This document shows, one piece after another, positions 1 through 5,189 of a stretch of DNA of 8,218 bases. Position numbers and translations under genes: made by a program. Numbering within the stretch: position 1 is the stretch's first letter; every line of letters starts with the position of its first letter. Source of the DNA: an uncultured Alphaproteobacteria bacterium (GTDB taxonomy: Bacteria; Pseudomonadota; Alphaproteobacteria; Rickettsiales; UBA1997). Location of the stretch: NCBI GenBank assembly GCA_903849835.1, contig CAINKA010000125.1, positions 1-8,218 on the forward strand. Direction: 5' to 3'. The notes beneath the pieces are model-generated. The model saw nothing but the letters and a program-made list of their open reading frames with translations, made no database searches and was not told where the DNA came from.

Positions 1-342
1 AATTTTAATTTTTTCTCCGCTCAAAAAAACTTTTGTTGAATCGCTATTTTCAATTATTTCCAACAAGAATTCTTTGCCAAAAAAATTATGCTTTTCACCA
101 GAAATAAATTTTAATTCTTGGATTTTTTTGCGACTTAAAATTTTAATTTGCGCTTCTTTTATCCAACTTATTTTTGAAATAATAATTTTTTTTATCGATT
201 TCAAACTAACGCGCAAAGGTGCAGAAATCCTAACTTCTCCGAATGGTGGGCAAATTCTTAACCGCAAATTTTTAATTCTTTTTTGCGTTAAATTAATCTC
301 AATTCCTTCGACATTAATTTTCTGTTTAAGAATTTTTTTCAT
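1..342 (-). CDS. YgjP/DUF45-type metal-dependent hydrolase (M48-like), N-terminal part, cut by window edge
   Basis: Reading from ATG at 342 down to base 1 gives 114 codons without a stop; an in-frame TGA lies five codons upstream, so this ATG is the first possible Met. The N-terminal pattern is that of the YgjP/DUF45 family: a beta-rich start, then GEVRISAPLRVS (residues 35-46), a helix with KISWIKEAQ (57-65), and FISGEKHNFFGKEF (79-92), matching the family's 'G-x-x-h-x-h-P-x-x-V-S ... WI ... F-x-x-G-x-x-h-x-h-x-G' layout. The zinc-binding HExxH-type motif of this family lies further C-terminal and is outside the window, so catalytic competence cannot be judged. Family members are predicted cytosolic metallopeptidases with poorly defined substrates. 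It is very rich in Lys and Ile, as expected of an AT-rich genome. No Shine-Dalgarno site is visible. The assignment rests on pattern recall. Confidence 0.72.
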   Translation of the reverse strand, partial: MKKILKQKINVEGIEINLTQKRIKNLRLRICPPFGEVRISAPLRVSLKSIKKIIISKISWIKEAQIKILSRKKIQELKFISGEKHNFFGKEFLLEIIENSDSTKVFLSGEKIKI

Positions 343-383
343 GAAACTGCGAAATCAATTTTGCTGAGATTAGGATTTGTACG

Positions 384-389
384 TTTATA
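384..389 (-). promoter_or_regulatory. Possible -10 element for the YgjP-like gene
   Basis: The minus strand reads TATAAA here (5 of 6 to TATAAT), about 42 nt upstream of the start codon at 342. No convincing TTGACA-like -35 lies at 16-18 nt spacing, so this is only a candidate. Confidence 0.27.
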
Positions 390-424
390 CCCACTTCAGT
401 TGAAGAAGCCGATTAAACTTCAGT

Positions 425-497
425 GTCATGCTGAGCCTGTCGAAGCATGATTCATAGCGCGGTGCCGAGAATCATGCTTCGACAAGCTCAGCATGAC
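425..497. repeat. Dispersed palindromic repeat (29-bp arms, 15-bp loop)
   Basis: The arms at 425-453 and 469-497 are inverted copies of each other with one mismatch (CCTGTCG against CTTGTCG on the same strand); the core is CATGCTGAGC, then CTGTCGAAGCATG. The loop is 454-468. In RNA this would form a very stable hairpin. Sequences of the type 'catgcttcgacaagctcagcatgac' are known to recur between genes in many bacterial genomes, which suggests a dispersed REP-like element, but I can see only one copy here. It lies between the divergent YgjP-like and DUF1993 genes, and the plus strand continues with a T run (505-510), so terminator activity is possible. Confidence 0.85.
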
Positions 498-587
498 CTT
501 GAGTTTTTTATAGCTTTGATTAATTGGGTTCTTGAATCAGTTTTGACATACCACGCATCTTCAAAAATTAATTTTAACAAAAAATTT

Positions 588-1094
588 ATGACAATTTCAA
601 TGTATCAAACACTCATCCCAACATCACTTCACAATTTGCAAAATCTTTCCGCGATTTTGAAAAAAGCTGAAGTGCACGCTGAAGCAAAAAAAATCGACCA
701 AAGTGTTTTTCTTAATGCGAGATTATTTCCCGACATGTTGCCATTTGTGCGCCAAGTGCAAATTGCTTGTGACACTGCCAAGGCTGGCGTGGCAAGGCTT
801 GCTGAGATCGAACTGCCAAAATTTGAAGATGTCGAAAAAACTTTTTCTGAGCTCCAAACTCGCATCGAAAAAACCATCGAATTTCTAAAAACGGTTCAGC
901 CAAATCAAATTGACGGCAAAGAAGAATTAAAAATCAGCTACCACCAACATGGCCGCGACCGCAACTACGTTGGCTTGCCTTACTTGCTGAATTACACTTT
1001 GCCCAACATTTTCTTTCACATCACCACTGCTTACGCCATTCTGCGCCACAATGGAGTTGAGATTGGAAAGAAAGATTATTTGGGAAATTCCTAG
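588..1094 (+). CDS. DUF1993 family protein
   Basis: The 168-residue product begins MTISMYQTLIP, the usual start of DUF1993 proteins, so ATG 588 is preferred. The frame stays open upstream to 447, but that stretch is translated palindromic repeat and spacer. Conserved family blocks: LSAILKKAEVHAEAKKID (residues 21-38), LNARLFPDMLPFVRQVQIACDTAK (41-64), the Leu/Glu-rich helix FSELQTRIEKTIEFL, and a C-terminal LLNYTLPNIFFHITTAYAIL ending in RHNGVEIGKKDYLG. Length is normal for the family. The family is predicted to be an all-helical bundle of the DinB/YfiT type and has no established function. No signal peptide or membrane segment is seen. It is followed after 3 nt by the dioxygenase gene, so the two are probably co-transcribed. 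No Shine-Dalgarno site precedes the start; the leader is A/T-rich. Confidence 0.88.
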   Translation: MTISMYQTLIPTSLHNLQNLSAILKKAEVHAEAKKIDQSVFLNARLFPDMLPFVRQVQIACDTAKAGVARLAEIELPKFEDVEKTFSELQTRIEKTIEFLKTVQPNQIDGKEELKISYHQHGRDRNYVGLPYLLNYTLPNIFFHITTAYAILRHNGVEIGKKDYLGNS

Positions 1095-1097
1095 CCA

Positions 1098-1868
1098 ATG
1101 ATTCTCCCCACCATCTTTTTCGGTCACGGTTCGCCGATGAATGCAATCGAAAATAATTACTACACAAAATCTTGGGAAGCGTTGGGGAGAGACTTGGGGA
1201 AAAGGCTGCCGAAGCCAAAAGCGATTTTGGTAATTTCAGCACATTACGAAACTGACGGCACGAAAATTACTTCCGGTGAACAACAAAAAACGATTCACGA
1301 TTTTTACGGATTTCCGCAAAAACTTTTTGACGTAAAATACGAACCGCGCGGCAGTTTTGAATTGGCGAAACGAGTACAAAAACTTCTGCCCGAAATTCAG
1401 CTTGATGATTCTTGGGGCATCGATCACGGCGCTTGGTCAGTGCTTCTACGCACTCATCCGAAAGCCGATGTTCCAACTCTGCAGCTCAGCATCGATAAAA
1501 ATAAATCACCGCGCGAGCATTACGAACTGGCGAAAAAATTACAAATTTTGCGCGGTGAAGGGGTGCTAATTATTGGCAGCGGCAACATTGTTCACAATTT
1601 GCGAATGATGAATTCGAACATCCGCCGAGTTTATCCGTGGGCGATTCAATTCAACGACGCCGTCACAAAAGCGATCGCGGAAGATGATCACGAAAAAATA
1701 ATCGAGTTCAAAAAACTCGCCGGCGCACGTGAGTCTGCGCCAACAGCGGAGCACTTCATCCCCCTGATTTACATTTTAGGATTGCAGAAAAAAAACGAAG
1801 CAGCAGAAATTTTTTGCGAGGGGATTGAGATGGGCTCGATTGGAATGACGAGCGTTAAAATTTCTTAG
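1098..1868 (+). CDS. ygiD: 4,5-DOPA-extradiol-dioxygenase-like protein (YgiD family, class III ring-cleavage dioxygenase)
   Basis: The 256-residue product has the full YgiD/DODA layout and length. It starts LPTIFFGHGSP (residues 3-13) with His10, then KAILVISAHYET (41-52) with His49, then SWGIDHGAWSVLLRTHP (105-121) with His110, then VLIIGSGNIVHNLR (156-169) with His166, and SAPTAEHFIPLIYILGL (213-229) with His219. By family knowledge His10, His49 and His219 are the likely metal ligands and the other two lie at the active site. Family members open the ring of catechols such as L-DOPA with O2; the natural substrate in bacteria is usually unknown, so 'DOPA' is only a family name. The gene follows the DUF1993 stop by 3 nt, implying an operon and possibly translational coupling. 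It ends with TAG just before a large palindrome. All expected histidines are present, so it should be active. Confidence 0.9.
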   Translation: MILPTIFFGHGSPMNAIENNYYTKSWEALGRDLGKRLPKPKAILVISAHYETDGTKITSGEQQKTIHDFYGFPQKLFDVKYEPRGSFELAKRVQKLLPEIQLDDSWGIDHGAWSVLLRTHPKADVPTLQLSIDKNKSPREHYELAKKLQILRGEGVLIIGSGNIVHNLRMMNSNIRRVYPWAIQFNDAVTKAIAEDDHEKIIEFKKLAGARESAPTAEHFIPLIYILGLQKKNEAAEIFCEGIEMGSIGMTSVKIS

Positions 1869-1892
1869 AAAATTTGGAGCTTCCTGACATTT

Positions 1893-2072
1893 AACCCAGA
1901 TCCGTCATTAGAAATCCGTCTAGTTCGCCTAGGGCTTGAAACTGCGCGGTTGAAACAATGTTTTTAAATCCGCACTTACGCTTAGTAAGCTTACGGTTTA
2001 AAAACATTGTTTCGCCCTTCAGTTTCAAGCCCTAGGCGAACTATCCTGGATTTCTAATGACGGATCTGGGTT
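1893..2072. repeat. 180-bp imperfect inverted repeat between convergent genes
   Basis: Three perfectly paired blocks are seen: 1895-1917 with 2048-2070 (23 bp), 1921-1944 with 2020-2043 (24 bp) and 1952-1968 with 1997-2013 (17 bp), separated by short mismatched or bulged stretches. The apex (1969-1996) can form a further small hairpin, CTTAC 1975-1979 with GTAAG 1985-1989. The outer block contains CCCAGATCCGTCATTAGAAA, which recurs at 8096-8115. Each arm is open in the frame that reads PDPSLE. The element sits between the 3' ends of ygiD and the RhlE-like helicase and could terminate transcription from both sides. It resembles a MITE or a rickettsial-type palindromic element in form; no transposase is present and no target-site duplication is obvious. 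Confidence 0.88.
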
Positions 2073-2073
2073 T

Positions 2074-2096
2074 AAATTTTCGTGGTGAGAAAATTT
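2074..2096 (-). terminator. Possible terminator hairpin after the RhlE-like gene
   Basis: AAATTTTC at 2074-2081 and GAAAATTT at 2089-2096 form a perfect 8-bp stem with a 7-nt loop, starting 1 nt past the helicase stop codon on the minus strand. The stem is A/T-rich and is followed on that strand by only a short T run (TTTAAA), so it is weak alone. The 180-bp palindrome immediately beyond would add a much stronger structure. Confidence 0.4.
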
Positions 2097-2097
2097 T

Positions 2098-3849
2098 TTA
2101 CCATTTTTTTCCGCCATCTCTCGAACCGCCGCTGACTCTTCCACCGCTTGGTCTTCCACCAAAACTATTTCCACTGCGACTTCCAGAACTTGATCTTCCT
2201 CCAGAACTTGGCCTTCTCGATCCGTCAGAACTTGGTCTGGCGCGGTTGCCGATAAAATCGGAATCCGAAGATCTTCTTGAATCAGATCCAAATCTTTTTT
2301 CGCCGGAACGCGCAGGACGTCTGTCCGAAGATCCTGAATCAGATTTTTTAAACCAACCACCAAAGCCAAAAGATTTTTTCTTATCACCTTCATCAGCAAA
2401 ACGTGGAGCCATGTTATCCCTTGATGGCATTGGTCTGCGATCATCTCTGGAATTTCCATCTTCTCTTTTTGGCCTTGCGTGAGAATCAGAATTCTTTTTT
2501 CCAAAACCAAAAAGTCCGAAGATTTTTTTCTCAGATTTTTTGCCATCAACACGCTCATCTCTAGCACGAAAATCTCGACGCGGCTCGCCTCTGTGATCAC
2601 TTCTGCGCTCGCCTCCCCTACTGTCATCCCTTCTTCCGCCACTTCTTGCTGGGCGAGAATTTGAGCGACGCTCTCTTGGTTCGTAAGAATCGCGCGACAT
2701 TGGTGCAGCAGCGACGCCGTGGAACGGGTGAGTTTCGTCAACCGGAATTTTTGTTTTGATTACCTTCTCAACTTCGCGCAAAAGTTTCACTTCGCTTGGA
2801 TCACAAAAAGAAATCGCAACACCTTCTCTTCCAGCTCTGGCTGTGCGTCCGATACGATGCACATAACTTTCTGGATCCATTGGAATGTCGTAATTAATGA
2901 CGTGGCTAATTGCGGGAATGTCGATTCCGCGCGCCGCGATGTCAGTCGCAACCAACACTTGAATTGCACCACCGCGAAAATCTGCGAGCGCTTTTTCACG
3001 AGCAGTTTGCGATTTATTTCCGTGAATCGCAGCAACCTTGATGCCATATTTTTCAAGGTGTTCCACCACTTTATTCGCACCATGTTTCATTTTGCAGAAA
3101 ACCAAAATGTGCTTCACTTCATCACTTTTCAAAACTGATTTTAGCAAAGCTGGCTTATTGCCTTTTTCGACGAAAAAAACTTTCTGCTCGATTTTCTCGA
3201 CAGTCGTAGATTGCGGCGTAACTTCAACTTTCACCGGATTTTTCAAAATCGAATTTGCAAGCTCTGCAATCGTTGCTGGCATAGTTGCAGAGAAAAACAA
3301 AGTCTGCCTTTTCTCAGGAATTTTTTGAATAATTTTTTTGATGTCGTTGATGAAACCCATGTCGAGCATGCGATCCGCTTCGTCCAAAACCAAAACTTCG
3401 AGCTGCATGTAGCGGATGTAGCCTTGATTGGTGAGGTCGAGAAGACGTCCCGGAGTCGCGATCAAAATATCAACACCGCGTTGCATCGCCGCGATTTGTG
3501 GACGCTCGCCCACGCCGCCAAAAATTACGGTGTAACGCAGACCGAGATCTTTACCGTAAAGTTCGATATTTTCTGCGATTTGCGAAGCGAGTTCGCGCGT
3601 CGGTGTGAGGATCAAAACCCGCATGCAGCCTGATTTCGCAGAGACAGCGTTTTTCGCCAGATTGTGCAAAATCGGCAGAGAAAATGCCGCGGTTTTTCCG
3701 GTTCCGGTTTGGGCAATTCCCAAAAGATCTTTTCCATCAAGAACATGTGGAATGGCTTGAGCCTGAATGGGAGTTGGATCAGTGTAACCCTTTTTTGCGA
3801 GCGCACCGAGAATTTTTTCGTTAAGATTTAGATTTTTAAAATTTGTCAT
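2098..3849 (-). CDS. rhlE: RhlE-like DEAD-box ATP-dependent RNA helicase with Arg/Ser/Gly-rich tail
   Basis: 583 residues. The helicase core (about 1-375) has every motif: F4 and GYTDPTPIQ of the Q motif (21-29), AQTGTGKT motif I (46-53), PTRELA Ia (83-88), GG (111-112), TPGR Ib (132-135), DEAD motif II (156-159), SAT III (187-189), VFCKMK IV (250-255), ATDIAARGID V (301-310) and HRIGRTARAG VI (331-340). It should therefore unwind or remodel RNA with ATP in the cytosol, with roles such as ribosome assembly, mRNA decay or cold adaptation known for this family. Residues 380-583 are a low-complexity tail rich in Arg, Ser, Gly and Asp, probably disordered and RNA-binding, interrupted by two similar patches, KKIFGLFGFGKK (441-452) and KKSFGFGGWFKK (491-502). 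ATG 3849 directly precedes the conserved FKNLNL start. No Shine-Dalgarno site is visible. The name rhlE rests on overall similarity; it could be annotated only as a DEAD/DEAH helicase. Confidence 0.93.
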   Translation of the reverse strand: MTNFKNLNLNEKILGALAKKGYTDPTPIQAQAIPHVLDGKDLLGIAQTGTGKTAAFSLPILHNLAKNAVSAKSGCMRVLILTPTRELASQIAENIELYGKDLGLRYTVIFGGVGERPQIAAMQRGVDILIATPGRLLDLTNQGYIRYMQLEVLVLDEADRMLDMGFINDIKKIIQKIPEKRQTLFFSATMPATIAELANSILKNPVKVEVTPQSTTVEKIEQKVFFVEKGNKPALLKSVLKSDEVKHILVFCKMKHGANKVVEHLEKYGIKVAAIHGNKSQTAREKALADFRGGAIQVLVATDIAARGIDIPAISHVINYDIPMDPESYVHRIGRTARAGREGVAISFCDPSEVKLLREVEKVIKTKIPVDETHPFHGVAAAPMSRDSYEPRERRSNSRPARSGGRRDDSRGGERRSDHRGEPRRDFRARDERVDGKKSEKKIFGLFGFGKKNSDSHARPKREDGNSRDDRRPMPSRDNMAPRFADEGDKKKSFGFGGWFKKSDSGSSDRRPARSGEKRFGSDSRRSSDSDFIGNRARPSSDGSRRPSSGGRSSSGSRSGNSFGGRPSGGRVSGGSRDGGKKW

Positions 3850-3865
3850 TTTGTATTTTTTTTCT

Positions 3866-3890
3866 CGCGCTTAAGTCTGCTGAAAACGCG
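3866..3890 (-). promoter_or_regulatory. Leader hairpin just upstream of the helicase start
   Basis: On the minus strand CGCGTTT (3890-3884) can pair with AAGCGCG (3872-3866) as a 7-bp stem with one G-T pair and an 11-nt loop. It ends 16 nt before the start codon and is followed by an A-rich stretch, so it would sit beside the ribosome-binding region of the mRNA. A role in temperature- or self-regulated translation is conceivable for an RNA helicase but is not shown by the sequence. Confidence 0.27.
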
Positions 3891-4058
3891 AATTTTTTAA
3901 TTAAATTTCCCTCGAAATAATTTGGACTTTGGTGAGGTCTATTATTTTACAAACTTAGAGGGACAAAGCTGCAGCGCGCAAAATGCGCACAACTATTTTT
4001 GAGCAAGCAGGCTGTTTTTGAAATTCAACTAGCAGGGGATTTATTCAAACCGAGAAAA

Positions 4059-4211
4059 TTACCATCTGTCACCTTTTGGAATTTCTCTGACATCAATTTG
4101 AAATTTATCGCGATCAATGTGAGCAAATGAATGCTACGTAATCATCATGTGATGTTCTTTGTAAGCGCAGTAGAGACTGTGAAACCCAAGATTGCCACAA
4201 CTAACTTTCAC
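4059..4211 (-). pseudogene. Possible decayed small reading frame (about 50 codons, one internal TAG)
   Basis: Minus-strand frame from GTG 4211 to TAA 4059 reads VKVSCGNLGFHSLYCAY early on and HIDRDKFQIDVREIPKGDRW at the end, with a single in-frame TAG at 4134-4136. The composition (two Cys, SCGNLGF near the start, a His/Asp-rich 'HIDRDKF' later) is protein-like and loosely recalls small DUF1059-type proteins, in which a Cys-x-x-LGF start is followed by a helix ending in His/Asp. A GAGGAG purine run abuts the GTG with no proper spacing. In this frame the region 5' of the GTG also contains a TGA. It may be a relic, or chance. I could not confirm a family. Confidence 0.25.
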
Positions 4212-4248
4212 TCCTCAAATAATTTTTTTGAAGAATGAAAACATTTTT

Positions 4249-4980
4249 TTAATTTTTTTCTTTTTCCGAAAACTTCAAAAATAAATCTGGCCGAACTTTT
4301 TTTGTTAGCTCGATTGCCCGCTCTTTTCTCCACTCAGAAATTTTTTTGTGGTGGCCTCCTGTTAAAATTTCTGGCACTGCGCGACCGCGCCATTCCTGAG
4401 GTCGGCTGTAATGCGGATATTCGAGCAAATTTTCAAAATCGGGATTTTTTTCGGAACCGAAAGATTCTTCGGCAAGAGATTCGTCGGCGCCGAGCACGCC
4501 TTCGACATTACGCAAGATTGCATCGATGAATGGAAAAGCAGCGATTTCTCCGCCAGACAAAACGTAATCGCCGATCGAAATGTCTTCGATTTCAAATTCA
4601 TCCAACACGCGCTGATCCACGCCTTCATAGCGTCCACACAAGATCACAATTTCTTTTTCACGAGCTAATTCGCGCGCGATTTTTTGAGTAAAAACTTTTC
4701 CGCGGGGGGAGAGGTAAATTATTTTTGAGGCGTAAGGCGTAAGGCGTAAGGCGTCAGTCGATTCAATTGCGTCCGCGATTACATCCGCTTTCAACACCAT
4801 CCCCGCTCCGCCGCCGTAAGGCGCATCGTCGACGGTGCCGCGAGAATCTTTGGCGTAATCGCGGATGTTGATTGCTTCAATCGACCATAATTTTTTTTCC
4901 AAAGCAGCACCTGTAACCGAGGCAGCAAGTGGTCCGGGAAAGAGTTCGGGGAAGAGTGTTAGGATTTTGAAATTTAGCAT
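4249..4980 (-). CDS. trmD: tRNA (guanine-N1-)-methyltransferase TrmD
   Basis: 243 residues, the normal length. It transfers a methyl group from SAM to N1 of G37 next to the anticodon, which prevents +1 frameshifting; the enzyme is a dimeric trefoil-knot (SPOUT) protein. Visible motifs: LTLFPELFPGPL (8-19), TVDDAPYGGGAGM (49-61), YLSPRG (89-94), CGRYEGVDQR (115-124), SIGDYVLSGGE (135-145), Arg157, EESF (171-174), LLEYPHYSRP (185-194) and the C-terminal tRNA-binding part VPEILTGGHHKKISEWR. Glu172 stands where E. coli TrmD has catalytic Asp169; from memory this Glu is usual in alphaproteobacteria, so activity is expected. About seven extra residues lie between EESF and LLEYP. The usual rpsP-rimM-trmD-rplS neighbours are absent on both sides. 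The start ATG 4980 directly precedes the conserved LNFKILTLFPE; no Shine-Dalgarno site is seen. Confidence 0.96.
   Translation of the reverse strand: MLNFKILTLFPELFPGPLAASVTGAALEKKLWSIEAINIRDYAKDSRGTVDDAPYGGGAGMVLKADVIADAIESTDALRLTPYASKIIYLSPRGKVFTQKIARELAREKEIVILCGRYEGVDQRVLDEFEIEDISIGDYVLSGGEIAAFPFIDAILRNVEGVLGADESLAEESFGSEKNPDFENLLEYPHYSRPQEWRGRAVPEILTGGHHKKISEWRKERAIELTKKVRPDLFLKFSEKEKN
4729..4754. repeat. 7-bp tandem repeat (GGCGTAA, 3.7 copies) inside trmD
   Basis: GGCGTAA occurs at 4729-4735, 4736-4742 and 4743-4749, followed by GGCGT at 4750-4754. It encodes about residues 76-84 of TrmD (DALRLTPYA), a loop of variable length before the YLSPRG strand. The unit is not a multiple of three, so gain or loss of one copy would shift the frame. 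Confidence 0.9.
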
Positions 4981-5010
4981 TTTGGATTTTGTTTGATTGC
5001 TGAGTCCTGA

Positions 5011-5048
5011 TTAGCGTGGATTGCCACGCTGCGCTCGCAATGACGGAT
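5011..5048. repeat. Dispersed repeat of the 'cgtcattgcgag' type with a short hairpin
   Basis: The minus strand reads ATCCGTCATTGCGAGCGCAG and continues into TGGCAATCCACGC, a wording known from many bacterial intergenic repeats. GCGTGG (5014-5019) and CCACGC (5024-5029) form a 6-bp stem with a 4-nt loop; ATTGC (5020-5024) and GCAAT (5037-5041) offer an alternative pairing. It lies 30 bp upstream of the trmD start, in the place where the trmD promoter would be expected. Only one copy is in the window, so its dispersal is inferred. Confidence 0.65.
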
Positions 5049-5075
5049 TTGTAGTTCGATTTCTCGAATCAGTGT

Positions 5076-5084
5076 TGGTATAAA
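5076..5084 (+). promoter_or_regulatory. Extended -10 promoter candidate for the 997-residue protein gene
   Basis: TGGTATAAA combines a TGn extension with TATAAA (5 of 6 to TATAAT), about 105 nt upstream of the start at 5190. There is no good -35, which extended -10 promoters can do without. Transcription would start near 5091 and give a leader of about 100 nt. Confidence 0.42.
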
Positions 5085-5159
5085 TTCCACCACAATTACA
5101 AACATTTTTATTGCGAACTTAAAGAGTTTATTCCATTAAAACCCACACACAAAACCCAT

Positions 5160-5180
5160 CCTAAATCCTAAATCTTAAAT
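5160..5180 (+). repeat. Imperfect 7-bp tandem repeat in the leader (CCTAAAT, CCTAAAT, CTTAAAT)
   Basis: Three consecutive 7-bp units at 5160-5166, 5167-5173 and 5174-5180 end 9 nt before the start codon at 5190. They occupy the ribosome-binding region, where no Shine-Dalgarno sequence is present. Copy number changes would alter the leader length but not the protein. Confidence 0.7.
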
Positions 5181-5189
5181 TTTATTTTT

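Larger units (their letters stand above)
3850..4248. other. 399-bp spacer between trmD and the RhlE-like gene
   Basis: Both flanking genes are on the minus strand, so this is the helicase 5' region. I see no tRNA, no intact gene and no convincing -35/-10 pair; TAAAAT on the minus strand near 3945 (5 of 6 to a -10) has no good -35. It holds a small GC hairpin (minus-strand GCGCA, TTT, TGCGC, around 3976-3988), a hairpin just before the helicase start and a possible decayed small frame, listed separately. The spacer is long enough to hold an unrecognised small RNA or leader. Confidence 0.5.

Noticed and set aside
74..367. 97-codon plus-strand frame at the left end
   Set aside because: Antisense to the YgjP-like gene, whose minus-strand reading has clear family patterns.
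543..574. TTGACA at 543-548 as a promoter for the DUF1993-ygiD unit
   Set aside because: No acceptable -10 at 16-18 nt; the best (TAATTT at 569) is at about 20 nt and matches only 3 of 6.
447..587. Upstream extension of the DUF1993 frame to an earlier ATG
   Set aside because: The extension translates the palindromic repeat and spacer; family members start at MTISMYQ, encoded at 588.
2057..2482. 141-codon plus-strand frame, Pro/Leu/Ser-rich
   Set aside because: Antisense of the biased helicase tail codons; no independent start context or family pattern.
2025..2741. 238-codon open frame on the minus strand overlapping the helicase tail
   Set aside because: It is an alternate frame of the low-complexity Arg/Ser/Gly coding region running into the palindrome; the DEAD-box protein explains the same strand with clear family motifs.
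5160..5180. CRISPR-like or operator array from the tandem CCTAAAT units
   Set aside because: Units are only 7 bp with no spacers; a simple tandem repeat explains them.
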